This document shows, piece by piece, positions 51,596-60,211 of a stretch of 64,000 nt of DNA. Location: contig JAEUHN010000017.1 in NCBI GenBank assembly GCA_016795365.1, forward strand, positions 62,001 to 126,000. Direction: 5' to 3'. A program made the translations under genes and the position numbers. Position 1 is the first letter of the stretch. Each line of letters opens with the position of its first letter. This stretch comes from Verrucomicrobiaceae bacterium (GTDB taxonomy: Bacteria > Verrucomicrobiota > Verrucomicrobiia > Verrucomicrobiales > Verrucomicrobiaceae). The notes below the pieces were generated by a model. It was given only the letters and a program-made list of their open reading frames with translations, did not search any database and had not been told where the DNA came from.

Positions 51596-52978
51596 TCACC
51601 AGCCTCCGCCGAGCGCCTTGATGAGGAGCACGCTGTTGAGCATGAGTTCGCCGTCGATGGCCGTGGCTTCCTGCTCAGCGCGGAGCTGGGTGCGCTGCGC
51701 ATCGAGGACTTCGAAGAAGGCCACGAGGCCTGCGTCGTAGCGCTTCTGCGCCAGCTCGACGGTGCGTTGAGCGGCGGCGACGGTCTGCTGTTGCACAGCG
51801 CGCTGGCGTTGCAGCACTTCGATGCTGCTGAGGGCATCCTCCACGTCCCGGACGGCGGCGAGCACGGTGCTACGATACTTCGCGGCAGACTCGTCGTAGC
51901 GGGCGCGTGCGGCTTCCACCTTGGCCTTGTTCTTTCCTCCATCGAACACAGGCAGTTGCAATTCCGGGCCGATGCCCCAGACGCGGCTGGCGGAGTTGAC
52001 GATTTTTTCAATGAAGCTGGTCTCGCTGCCTGCGCCGACGCCCAGCTTCACACTGGGGAACATGGCGGCTCGTGCCACGCCGACCTCGGCATTCAGCGCT
52101 GCCATCTCCCGCTCGGCAGCGGCGATGTCTGGGCGGCGCTCCAGCAGATCGCTGGGCACGCTGCGCGGCACGGTCGGCGGATGAGGAGGAAGGCTGAGGG
52201 CTGGCAGGCTGAAGTCGGACGGCGTGCGGCCGATCAGGAGGGCCAGGGCGTGCTCGAGTTCATGCCGCTTCTTTTCGAGTCCGATGGCTTCGGATTGGGT
52301 CGCGGCGAATTCGGTTTCTGCCTGGGCGACATCGAGTTGCGCGGTGTCGCCTTGCTTGAACCGGGCCTTGGCGAGATCGACGGCTTTCTGGCGCAGGGCC
52401 AGCGTGCGCTGGAGCAGGGCGATGGTTTCGTCCTGGGCCTGGAGAGCGAAGTAGTTCAGTGCTATCTCGCCCTGGAGGGAGAGCAGGGCACTGCGGTAGT
52501 TCGCCTCTTCGGCCTGGGCGGCTGCATCCGATGCGGCCCGGGTGTTCTTCACCTTGCCCCAGAGATCGAGTTCGTAGCTGAGGTCCAGCGTGGTGCGCAG
52601 TCGGGTAACCGTGCGCCCGCCAGCGAAGCTGTAAGCGATGGAGCCAGAGCTGCGATTGCGTTTGTCGGACTGATTGAGGAGGACCGACGGTAACAGATCG
52701 GCGCTGTCGGCGCGGGCGACGGCCTTGGCAGCGGCGACGCGATGGGCGGCGGCTTCGAGGTCGGGGTTCGCGGCCTCGGCTTTCTTCATCAAGTCGCTGA
52801 GGCGGGAATCGCCAAACGCGGACCACCAGGCTCCGCGAGGCTCGTGGTCGGAGGGCTTGGCTGTGCGCCAGGGTCCACTGGTCTTGAAGGTGGCGGGGAG
52901 CTGAGCGGAGGGCGGCGAGTAGGGGGGGGCGACGTTGCAGGCGGCGAGGAAGAGCAGGGGGACGAACGAGAGTCGCAT
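51596..52978 (-). CDS. RND-type efflux outer membrane lipoprotein (NodT family)
   Basis: A 460-residue outer membrane factor. ATG 52978 (MRLSFVPLLFLAACNVAPPY) gives a lipobox LAAC, as in NodT/OprM lipoproteins. Two tandem TolC-like repeats are seen: SDLMKKAEAANPDLEAAAHR near residue 85 and LERRPDIAAAEREMAALNAEVGVARAAMF near 255, each followed by the helical hairpin and LDLSYELDLWGKVKN-type strand. The partner inner membrane pump and adaptor are not adjacent, so it is an orphan that could join a pump encoded elsewhere. It is divergent from ispF. Confidence 0.92.
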   Translation of the reverse strand: MRLSFVPLLFLAACNVAPPYSPPSAQLPATFKTSGPWRTAKPSDHEPRGAWWSAFGDSRLSDLMKKAEAANPDLEAAAHRVAAAKAVARADSADLLPSVLLNQSDKRNRSSGSIAYSFAGGRTVTRLRTTLDLSYELDLWGKVKNTRAASDAAAQAEEANYRSALLSLQGEIALNYFALQAQDETIALLQRTLALRQKAVDLAKARFKQGDTAQLDVAQAETEFAATQSEAIGLEKKRHELEHALALLIGRTPSDFSLPALSLPPHPPTVPRSVPSDLLERRPDIAAAEREMAALNAEVGVARAAMFPSVKLGVGAGSETSFIEKIVNSASRVWGIGPELQLPVFDGGKNKAKVEAARARYDESAAKYRSTVLAAVRDVEDALSSIEVLQRQRAVQQQTVAAAQRTVELAQKRYDAGLVAFFEVLDAQRTQLRAEQEATAIDGELMLNSVLLIKALGGGW

Positions 52979-53076
52979 GGGGGATGGAGGGGACGCAGGG
53001 CATAGCAGGCATCTTGCGTGCGAGCGAGGAAATCGATCTTGCAAGGCCGCAGGCAGGCCCTTATCGCAGCCTCCTT

Positions 53077-53559
53077 ATGAGTTACCGCACCGGCATCGGA
53101 TATGATGTGCATCCCTTTCAGGAAGGCCGCCCGCTGATCCTCGGCGGCGTGGACATTCCGCACACGCGAGGTCTGAAGGGGCACTCGGACGCCGATGTGC
53201 TCTGCCATGCGATCGCCGATGCGGTGCTGGGTGCGATGGGCCTGCCGGATATCGGCTTCTACTTTCCTCCCAGCGACGCCTCCATCGAAGGCATCAGTTC
53301 GCTGAAGATCTTGGAGAAATGCGCCGCATTAGCGGCTGAGCGTGGCGTGCGGATCGAGAACGTGGACAGCTCCCTGATCGCCGAGGCTCCGCGAGTGATG
53401 AAACACGCACCTCGGATGAAGGAGAACATTGGTGCCGCGCTCGGCATCACGCCGGATCGCGTAGGGGTGAAGGCGACCACCAACGAGCGCCTGGGCTTCG
53501 TGGGGCGCGAGGAGGGCATCGCGGCCCTGGCGACCGCGAGCGTGCGGTTCCCGGATTAA
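53077..53559 (+). CDS. ispF: 2-C-methyl-D-erythritol 2,4-cyclodiphosphate synthase
   Basis: A 160-residue enzyme of the non-mevalonate isoprenoid pathway that makes the cyclic diphosphate from CDP-methylerythritol phosphate. The zinc ligands are in GYDVHPF and KGHSDADVLCHAIADA, and the GFYFPPSD, KATTNERLGFVGREEGIAA motifs are standard. ATG 53077 (MSYRTGIGYDVHPF) is preferred over a 31-residue in-frame extension. ispD is not adjacent. Confidence 0.97.
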   Translation: MSYRTGIGYDVHPFQEGRPLILGGVDIPHTRGLKGHSDADVLCHAIADAVLGAMGLPDIGFYFPPSDASIEGISSLKILEKCAALAAERGVRIENVDSSLIAEAPRVMKHAPRMKENIGAALGITPDRVGVKATTNERLGFVGREEGIAALATASVRFPD

Positions 53560-53625
53560 GTCTCTGCAAAGGTGAAGAAAGAGCTTGGGGCACTGGGCGA
53601 ACTCTGATAAAAAACCGGGCTTCCG

Positions 53626-56130
53626 ATGGCTTTTCCCGCACCCGGCAATTCTTGCTTCCTCCTCCCAGGTCTGCTTTCACGCAGAGGGATCGTTGCTTTT
53701 GCACTCGCACTGTCTGGATTGACGCCCTTGTTTGCAGGCGAAGGACAGGGCTTGATGTCGATCACGGAGCGTGAAATTCAGCGTCGCCAGCAAGCCGTGG
53801 CAGAGGCCGATGCCAAGGTGGCGGAAGCTGTGAAACTGGGGGACGAAGGCAAGTATGAAGAGGCCGCGCGCCTCATGCTGAAGACCTACGAGTCGCTGCC
53901 CAACTCGCCGCTCGCAGGACCGGTCAAGGATCGCGTGCGAGCCACTTATGCGGATGCCTCGCGCGGTTGGGCTCAAGATTTGCTGGCCAAGGGCCGGAAA
54001 GCCGAAGCCCTCGAAGTGCTCGATGCCGTCTTGGCTGAGAACATTGATCCGAAGAACGAGGCAGTGCTCAAGCTCAAGAAGCACGCCAACGATCCTGATC
54101 GCTACCCACCTGCGCTCAGCCCCATGCACATTGCCAATGCCCAGAAAGTGAAGGAGCTGCTCATCAAGGCGGGCTCCTACATTGACCTCGGCGACTATGA
54201 TCGTGCCAACGTGACCTACCAAGACGTGCTGCGCATCGACCCCTACAACGTGGCCGCTCGCCGTGGCATGGAGCGAGCCGAGCAGCATCGGGCGGAGTAT
54301 TTTGAAGCAGCCCGCGACCACAAACGTGCCAAGCAGCTCAGCGAAGTGAATTCCCTCTGGGAAGAACAGATTCCACCGCCTTCTGACCTCGGCACCATGT
54401 TCGCTAGCTCGGCAGCAGCAGGTTCGGTGACCGACACGGCCCGGCAGAGGCTGGAGAAGAAGCTGCGCAACCTGCGTGTCCCTCGCGCTGAATTCAACGG
54501 CGCCACACTGGAAGAAACCGTGGAGTATCTGCGCGTGCAGGCTCGCAACCTCGATCCCCAGGGCAATGGAATCGGCTTTGTGCTCAACGTTGACGAGGCG
54601 ACGAAACAAAAAACGATCACGCTGAACCTCCAAGATGTGCCGCTCGAAGAACTCGTGCGCTACATCACTCAGATGTCCGGCGCGGCCTTCCGCACCGAAG
54701 ACAATGCCGTGGTCATCACTTCCCTGACGGAAAAGAGCACCCAGCTGGTGAGCAAGACCTATCGCGTGCCACCTGATTTCATTCAGACGGCCGAAGTGGG
54801 CGGCGCAGCAGCTCCTGCCGCTGATCCTTTTGCACCTCAGGCCGGAGGTGCTGCTCAAGGCGGGCTCCAACTCAGGCGCATGGGTGCCAAGGAGTTCCTC
54901 GAAAGCCGCGGCGTGATGTTCCCTGCCGGAGGTGGTGCGAGTTTCTCGCCGAGTTCAGGCCTGCTCATCGTTCGCGCCACCGCCGAACAAATTGACTTCG
55001 TGGACTTGCTCGTCGAGCAAGCAGCAGGTGCCGTGCAGAAGCAGGTCAAGATCACCGTGCGCATGGTCGAGATCTCCCAGACCGATTTCAACGAGGACGG
55101 CTTCGATGTTGGTATCGGGCAGGCGAATTTGCCGGGATCGGACCGTGTGTTCGCCAGTGGCGGGACGACGGGAACGAGCTTTAAAAATGATGGCGAGATT
55201 GGGTCGTTTGGCCCTGTCAGTGCGCTGCCATTGACGACTGCCGGCATCCGTAGCTCAGGAGCGATCTATGGTGTGCCGGGCATTTCAGAACTCATTCGGC
55301 AAAACGGTGAGACACCCAATGTTGGAGGTTCTTCATCCAGCCAGTTCTCGCTCAAGGGTGTGTTTACCGATCCCCAGATTGATCTGGTGATTCGTCAGAT
55401 CAGTCAGAAAAAGGGCAGCGATGTCGTGAACATGCCCTCGGTGGTGACGAAGAGCGGTCAGAAGGCATCGGTTCGAGTCGTGCGCGAATTTCCTTATCCG
55501 ACCGAGTTTGATCCGCCACAGATTCCTCAGCAGGTCAATGGGCAAACTGCCGTGGGCCTTCAGATTGGCGGGAACGGATTGATTGGCATCAACCAGGTGA
55601 GCCAGTCCGGCGGTGCCCCCGTGATTCCGGCAACGCCAACCGCGTTTGAGAAAAAGGAGCTGGGCATGGTCCTGGACGTGGAACCGAACATCTCAGCCGA
55701 TGGAAAATCGGTCGAAGTCGCTGTGACTCCCACATTTACCGAGTTTGAGGGCTTTATTGACTACGGTTCTGATATCACCAATTCGGTGGGGACATCGACG
55801 ACTTCGTTCACGAACGGACTGGCCAGCACTTCAAGGATTCCCACGTATGTCCAGGACAACGATTTGCTGCAGCCCGTTTTCAAAAAGAACAGCACCACAA
55901 CCGCAGTGACCGTTTATGATGGCAGCACGATCGTGATCGCAGGCTTGGTCAATCAGCGCACGATCGACGTCAAAGACAAGGTGCCAGTGATCGGCGATAT
56001 CCCGCTTGTGGGTCGCTTGTGGCAAAGCAAGGTGAAGGAGACGGCCAAGAAAAACCTCGTCTTTTTCCTTACCGTGGACGTGATCGACCCAGCGGGTCAG
56101 CGGGTGAATCAGGTTTCCGCAGCTCGCTAG
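53626..56130 (+). CDS. Type II/IV secretion secretin with TPR region
   Basis: An 834-residue outer membrane channel protein. The leader SRRGIVAFALALSGLTPLFA fits a signal peptide. Residues ~40-230 form TPR-like helices (AVAEADAKVAEAVKLGDEGK, ANVTYQDVLRIDPYNVAARR). Short N-type ring domains follow, with FNGATLEETVEYLRVQ and VPLEELVRYITQMSGAAFR. The secretin core runs from ~residue 470 (QVKITVRMVEISQTDFNEDG) to the C-terminal VPVIGDIPLVGRLWQ. Similar TPR-secretins are known in type IV pilus clusters of Verrucomicrobia (Amuc_1098-like). It converges with PilT-like genes, 59 bases apart, suggesting a shared pilus or secretion role. Confidence 0.93.
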   Translation: MAFPAPGNSCFLLPGLLSRRGIVAFALALSGLTPLFAGEGQGLMSITEREIQRRQQAVAEADAKVAEAVKLGDEGKYEEAARLMLKTYESLPNSPLAGPVKDRVRATYADASRGWAQDLLAKGRKAEALEVLDAVLAENIDPKNEAVLKLKKHANDPDRYPPALSPMHIANAQKVKELLIKAGSYIDLGDYDRANVTYQDVLRIDPYNVAARRGMERAEQHRAEYFEAARDHKRAKQLSEVNSLWEEQIPPPSDLGTMFASSAAAGSVTDTARQRLEKKLRNLRVPRAEFNGATLEETVEYLRVQARNLDPQGNGIGFVLNVDEATKQKTITLNLQDVPLEELVRYITQMSGAAFRTEDNAVVITSLTEKSTQLVSKTYRVPPDFIQTAEVGGAAAPAADPFAPQAGGAAQGGLQLRRMGAKEFLESRGVMFPAGGGASFSPSSGLLIVRATAEQIDFVDLLVEQAAGAVQKQVKITVRMVEISQTDFNEDGFDVGIGQANLPGSDRVFASGGTTGTSFKNDGEIGSFGPVSALPLTTAGIRSSGAIYGVPGISELIRQNGETPNVGGSSSSQFSLKGVFTDPQIDLVIRQISQKKGSDVVNMPSVVTKSGQKASVRVVREFPYPTEFDPPQIPQQVNGQTAVGLQIGGNGLIGINQVSQSGGAPVIPATPTAFEKKELGMVLDVEPNISADGKSVEVAVTPTFTEFEGFIDYGSDITNSVGTSTTSFTNGLASTSRIPTYVQDNDLLQPVFKKNSTTTAVTVYDGSTIVIAGLVNQRTIDVKDKVPVIGDIPLVGRLWQSKVKETAKKNLVFFLTVDVIDPAGQRVNQVSAAR

Positions 56131-56189
56131 AGCGCGGCGGCGCGAGACTCGTTTTAAGCCCGAAGGTGCCCGCTAAAGATCTGGTCAAA

Positions 56190-57296
56190 TCAGCGCTTCC
56201 GGCCTTTCGGAATCGCACCGATTTCTTCCAGGTGCTTCCGGTAGTTGCTGCGAATGAAATCCTGGTCCCGACAATGTGCCAGGGCATGATCTTCCTCGAT
56301 GAAGTCGTGAATCAGGAGGTGTAGCAAACTGTCATCAATGGTGTGCATACCATCTTTGGCACCGATCTGAATCAAGCCGGCGAGCATGGAGAATCGACGA
56401 TCGCGAATGCATCGTCCGATGCCATGGTTCATCGTCATGATCTCGGTGGCGAGCACGCGCCCGAGACCATCTTTGCGAGGGAGCAGGTGCTGGCAGACAA
56501 CGCCTCGCAAGCAGCTCGATAGCTGCGCGGCGACGTAGTCCTGCTGTTCTTCGGGGAAGGCGTCAAAGATACGGGTGAGCGTGCCGGTAGCCTCGCTCGT
56601 GTGTAGCGTGGAAATGACGAGATGCCCGGTCTCGGCGGCCTGAATCGCCGTGCGCATCGTTTCGAGGTCGCGCAACTCGGACACGACGATCACATCGGCA
56701 TCCTGACGCAGGGCGCTCTTCATCGCGCTGGCGAAGGAGTTGGTATCGCTTCCGACCTGACGTTGGCGGATCAAACTGCGTCCGTGCTCGAAGACAAACT
56801 CGATGGGGTCTTCGATGCTGATGATGTTGGTGGATCGCGAGCGGGCGATCGCTTGCGTCATGCTGCATAGCGTGGTCGTCTTGCCTGATCCGGTGGTGCC
56901 GGTGATCAGGATGAGGCCGTCGCGAAGCGTGGCGAGTCGTTCCACCGTGGCACCGTGGCCGAGATCGACAAGTTCGGGGATCGTGTCTGGAATGTAGCGA
57001 AAGTTCGCTTCGATGCGCCCAAGCACGTAGCAGGCATTGCCACGGAAGCGGCCGAGGTTCTCCACCTGCACGGCGAAGTCGAGTTCCCACTCGTGCTCCA
57101 GTTTCGCGCGTTGCGATTCCTTGAGCACGTTCAGGATCAGCTCACGGCTGTCGTTTTGATCCAGAATCTCGTCGGTCAGCGGTTGAAGCACGCCGTGAAT
57201 GCGTGCCATCGGCGGCGCATTGGCGCTCAGATGAAGGTCTGAACCACCGCGTTCGATGACCATCGCGAGGTATTCAATCAGATCGTAGGCGTGCAC
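56190..57296 (-). CDS. PilT-like type IV pilus ATPase 1
   Basis: A 368-residue ATPase. GTG 57296 is chosen; the frame extends to a TTG at 57371 but that stretch is repeat sequence. The N-terminal DLIEYLAMVIERGGSDLHLS is the PilT PAS-like opening. Walker A is ITGTTGSGKTTTLCSM, the Asp box is ISIEDPIEFVFEHG, Walker B is DADVIVVSELRDLETMR (usual GEMRD reads SELRD) and the His box is GHLVISTLHTSEA. It should power pilus retraction or a related process. It lies 111 bp of repeat downstream of the second PilT-like gene on the same strand. Confidence 0.9.
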   Translation of the reverse strand: MHAYDLIEYLAMVIERGGSDLHLSANAPPMARIHGVLQPLTDEILDQNDSRELILNVLKESQRAKLEHEWELDFAVQVENLGRFRGNACYVLGRIEANFRYIPDTIPELVDLGHGATVERLATLRDGLILITGTTGSGKTTTLCSMTQAIARSRSTNIISIEDPIEFVFEHGRSLIRQRQVGSDTNSFASAMKSALRQDADVIVVSELRDLETMRTAIQAAETGHLVISTLHTSEATGTLTRIFDAFPEEQQDYVAAQLSSCLRGVVCQHLLPRKDGLGRVLATEIMTMNHGIGRCIRDRRFSMLAGLIQIGAKDGMHTIDDSLLHLLIHDFIEEDHALAHCRDQDFIRSNYRKHLEEIGAIPKGRKR

Positions 57297-57301
57297 GGCT
57301 G

Positions 57302-57412
57302 GGAAAGGATGAAGTATGAATGATGAAGTATGAAAAAAGACCGGAGCCTGGAAGCAGGTGACGAAGTCCAAGGATCAATTTCATCCTTCAGACTTCATCA
57401 TTCATACTTTCC
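57302..57412. repeat. Intergenic inverted-repeat element, type GTATGAATGATGAAGT
   Basis: GTATGAATGATGAAGT at 57314-57329 is perfectly inverted at 57392-57407, and GGAAAG at 57302-57307 is matched by CTTTCC at 57407-57412. The whole element is 111 bp, lies between two PilT-like genes, and begins immediately after the stop codon of the upstream one. It has no ORF. Confidence 0.7.
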
Positions 57413-58471
57413 TTACCCCGTGCTCACGCCGCGGGCGGCGCGGCGGAATTCGGTTTCGTTGCCTGTGGCCATGATGGCGGTGGCTTCGTCGATGAACCCG
57501 TTTTCATACGCGCGGATGATCGAGCGCAGGAAGTTCACGGCGTTCGGGTCGCTGCCGCGCATAAGGTAGTCCTGGATCTTGTCCACATCGCGTCGCGCGA
57601 TCCAGTCACGCACGGCACCGCCGTTCTCGATGTGCTCGCATAGCAGCATGAGCTTGCCATCCACGCGCGGGACCAGCTTTTGACAGCAGATGCCGATGAG
57701 CTGATGAGCCAACAGGTGCAGGCCGAGATTGATTTGATCCGTCGGGAACAGATTGAGGAAACGCTCCATTGTGTCGCTCACCTTTTCGCTGTGCAGCGAG
57801 GCGAGCACCAAGTGCCCAGTTTCGGAGGCCTGCAGCGCTGTGAGTGCCGTGTCGAAGTCACGAATTTCACCGACGAAAATCACGTCTGGAGCCTGACGCA
57901 TCGCGCCGCGCAGGCCTCGACCGAAAGTGTCTGTATCGCGACCCACCTCGCGTTGGGTGAAGAGGCACTGATCGTTGTGGAAGATGTATTCGATCGGGTC
58001 CTCAATCGTGACGACGTGCCGCCCGAGTGACTGGTTCAGCCATTGTAGAAGCGCGGCCAGCGTGGTCGATTTGCCAGTGCCTGTGGGGCCGGTGACGAGG
58101 ATGATGCCATACGGTTTGGATACCCACTTCGTCAGCAGATGATCGGGAGCGCCGAGGGTTTCGAGTTGAGGAATTTTGGTGCGGATCCGTCGCATGACAG
58201 CCCCGAGCCGACCAATCGACCTGTGCATGTTCACGCGGAAGCGAGTGCCTGCGTGTGATATCAGACCTGAATCCCGGTCACGGTCGGACACGGGATCGGC
58301 ACCGCATGTCTGCCAGAGCGCGGTCAAATGGGCGAGCGTGACAGGCTCCTCGCCATACAGGCAGATCTGTTCATTGATCTTCAAGCGAGGCAGTTCGCCC
58401 TCCTGGAGGAAGACGTCACTGGCGTTATGCTCATCCGCAGCGCTGAGGATTTGATCAATCGAGATCGACAT
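57413..58471 (-). CDS. PilT-like type IV pilus ATPase 2
   Basis: A 352-residue ATPase, shorter and diverged from PilT 1. ATG 58471 (MSISIDQILSAADEHNASD) is preferred; 12 more in-frame residues are unlikely. Walker A is VTGPTGTGKSTTLAALLQ, the Asp box VTIEDPIEYIFHNDQ, Walker B APDVIFVGEIRDFDTALTAL and the His box GHLVLASLHSEKVSDTMERF. The N-terminal part carries ASDVFLQEGELPRLKINEQ. The two ATPases likely give retraction (PilT/PilU pair). No PilB, PilC or PilM-P genes are in the window. Confidence 0.93.
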   Translation of the reverse strand: MSISIDQILSAADEHNASDVFLQEGELPRLKINEQICLYGEEPVTLAHLTALWQTCGADPVSDRDRDSGLISHAGTRFRVNMHRSIGRLGAVMRRIRTKIPQLETLGAPDHLLTKWVSKPYGIILVTGPTGTGKSTTLAALLQWLNQSLGRHVVTIEDPIEYIFHNDQCLFTQREVGRDTDTFGRGLRGAMRQAPDVIFVGEIRDFDTALTALQASETGHLVLASLHSEKVSDTMERFLNLFPTDQINLGLHLLAHQLIGICCQKLVPRVDGKLMLLCEHIENGGAVRDWIARRDVDKIQDYLMRGSDPNAVNFLRSIIRAYENGFIDEATAIMATGNETEFRRAARGVSTG

Positions 58472-58552
58472 GCTGTGGATTAAGACAGGAGCCCTGTTCG
58501 AAGGCAAGCGCGCGAGCCATTAAATGAAAGCAATCCTCACTTCACCTCAGCT

Positions 58553-59299
58553 TCAGGATGGCTGAAGTGCGGGAGGTTCAGCAGCCAGCTTCGAGCTGAT
58601 GGTTACAGGCTCGCCACCGCGGGCAATGTAGAGATCGTAGATTTGCCTTTCGAGGTGCCACTGTGCGAATGTCAGCAGTGGAATCACAAGGTAAGTGCCG
58701 AGGCAGATGGCGAACATGCCGATGATCAACAACACGATGCCTGCGACCACGAGGAAGAAGATGCTGAGCAGTTGTTCCACCCACGTGCGTAATATGAAGT
58801 CCTTGATGAAGCGGAAGTTGAACGCCTGCCCAAAGTCCTGCGTGATCGCTGCGCGCAGCATCAGCGGACGGATGATGAGTGTGAGCATGCATGCCGCAGT
58901 TGCGATCAGAACCACGACGAGACCGATGCTGCACAAAGCTAGCAGGCCCATAGCCTCGGAGTTCCTCTCCGCATTAGTGGCGGCAGTGCTGGCGACGAGC
59001 AATCCGACCGGCAAGGCCAGCACGATCCACATCAGTGGCACCACGATGATCCCGGCTACCAAGTTCACAAGGAATGGCCAGACGCCACGTTCGAGCAACT
59101 TGCCGAAATCGCTGAAGTCGAAGTCTGGGAAGCGATCAAAGTTGACCGGATCACGACTGCGAAACAGCGGCCCCACTACCCAACCAATGAGCACCAGCGG
59201 TCCCACGATCGGGATCAACATGCAAACCGCGCCGAGCAGCAAGTTCGGCACCCACTTGGGGCTGCGGAAGAAGTCGGTGATGGATGCCATGTAGTTCAT
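58553..59299 (-). CDS. DUF4013 family membrane protein
   Basis: A 248-residue integral membrane protein with six hydrophobic segments. The opening ITDFFRSPKWVPNLLLGAV and LIPIVGPLVLIGWVVG, then a soluble loop with RDPVNFDRFPDFDFSDFGKLLERG, are typical of DUF4013, whose function is unknown. ATG 59299 (MNYMASITDF) is used; the ATG three codons later is an alternative. It lies 18 bases downstream of proC and upstream of the PilT genes on the same strand. Confidence 0.82.
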   Translation of the reverse strand: MNYMASITDFFRSPKWVPNLLLGAVCMLIPIVGPLVLIGWVVGPLFRSRDPVNFDRFPDFDFSDFGKLLERGVWPFLVNLVAGIIVVPLMWIVLALPVGLLVASTAATNAERNSEAMGLLALCSIGLVVVLIATAACMLTLIIRPLMLRAAITQDFGQAFNFRFIKDFILRTWVEQLLSIFFLVVAGIVLLIIGMFAICLGTYLVIPLLTFAQWHLERQIYDLYIARGGEPVTISSKLAAEPPALQPS

Positions 59300-59317
59300 G
59301 GCGTGGGAGAATAGCGG

Positions 59318-60124
59318 CTACTTCGCGCCCAAGGCGATACTTTTCTCCGTCGCGGCGCGCACGCCCTGGATGAGCGCATTGCGCAGGCCATGAGCTTCGA
59401 GTTGTTCGAGCCCGGCGATGGTGGTGCCGCCGGGGCTGGTGACTTCGTCGCGCAGTTGGCCGGTGTGCTTGCTAGTTTCGAGCACCATCTTCGCGGCACC
59501 GATCAGGGTTTGGGCGGCAAGGCGAATGGAGGTGGCGCGCGGCAGGCCCATGAGCACGCCGCCGTCGGCGAGCGCCTCTATGATGGTATAAACGTAAGCC
59601 GGTCCGCTGCCACTGAGGCCGGTGACGGCGTCGAGGAGCTTCTCGCTGACTTCATCGACAATGCCAACCGCACCCAGGATCGTGCGCGCGATGTCGGCGT
59701 CGTGGTCGGTCGCCTTGCTGCCACGGGCGAAGGCGGCGGCTCCGGCGTTGACCAGCGCGGGCGTGTTGGGCATGGAGCGAATGACGCGCTGCTTGCTGCC
59801 CAGCCAGGACTCGAGGTCGGCGAGCTTAAGGCCGGCGGCGATCGAGAGGTAGAGGCGGCTGCCTTTGACCTTGGCGAGCTTTTCGCACAGCGGCTTCATG
59901 TCGGCGGGCTTCACGGCGAGGATGACCACATCCGCGTGCGCAGCGACGTCGTGAGGCTCGGCAGCGAGTGACGCAGACTTCAAGTCCTTGCGCAGTGCTT
60001 CAACGGCAGCGGGCACCACATCGCTGAGCGCGAGGCTCAGGCCTGAGGCACCAAGTTTCTTCTCCACGCCGCGCAGAAGTGCGCCGCCCATTTTGCCACA
60101 GCCGATCAGTCCGAGTTTCAACAT
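59318..60124 (-). CDS. proC: Pyrroline-5-carboxylate reductase
   Basis: A 268-residue enzyme that makes the last step of proline synthesis with NAD(P)H. The nucleotide motif GLIGCGKMGGALLRGVEK is at the start, VVILAVKPADMKPL follows, and the C-terminal helical region carries LTGLSGSGPAYVYTIIEALADGG and DEVTSPGGTTIAGLE, which define the family. ATG 60124 (MLKLGLIGC) is chosen over a 39-residue in-frame extension that reads into the divergent MFS region. The length is normal. Confidence 0.97.
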   Translation of the reverse strand: MLKLGLIGCGKMGGALLRGVEKKLGASGLSLALSDVVPAAVEALRKDLKSASLAAEPHDVAAHADVVILAVKPADMKPLCEKLAKVKGSRLYLSIAAGLKLADLESWLGSKQRVIRSMPNTPALVNAGAAAFARGSKATDHDADIARTILGAVGIVDEVSEKLLDAVTGLSGSGPAYVYTIIEALADGGVLMGLPRATSIRLAAQTLIGAAKMVLETSKHTGQLRDEVTSPGGTTIAGLEQLEAHGLRNALIQGVRAATEKSIALGAK

Positions 60125-60211
60125 GCCGCGATGATGCCTGCTCTTTGCAGAAAGCGCAAACGTTGTGCAGAGCCTTGATCGACTCCCGGCACTCGCCACG
60201 TTCAGAGCGCG

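Noticed and set aside
57297-57371. N-terminal extension of PilT 1 from TTG 57371
   Set aside because: The stretch is repeat sequence with no PilT likeness; GTG 57296 gives a normal start.
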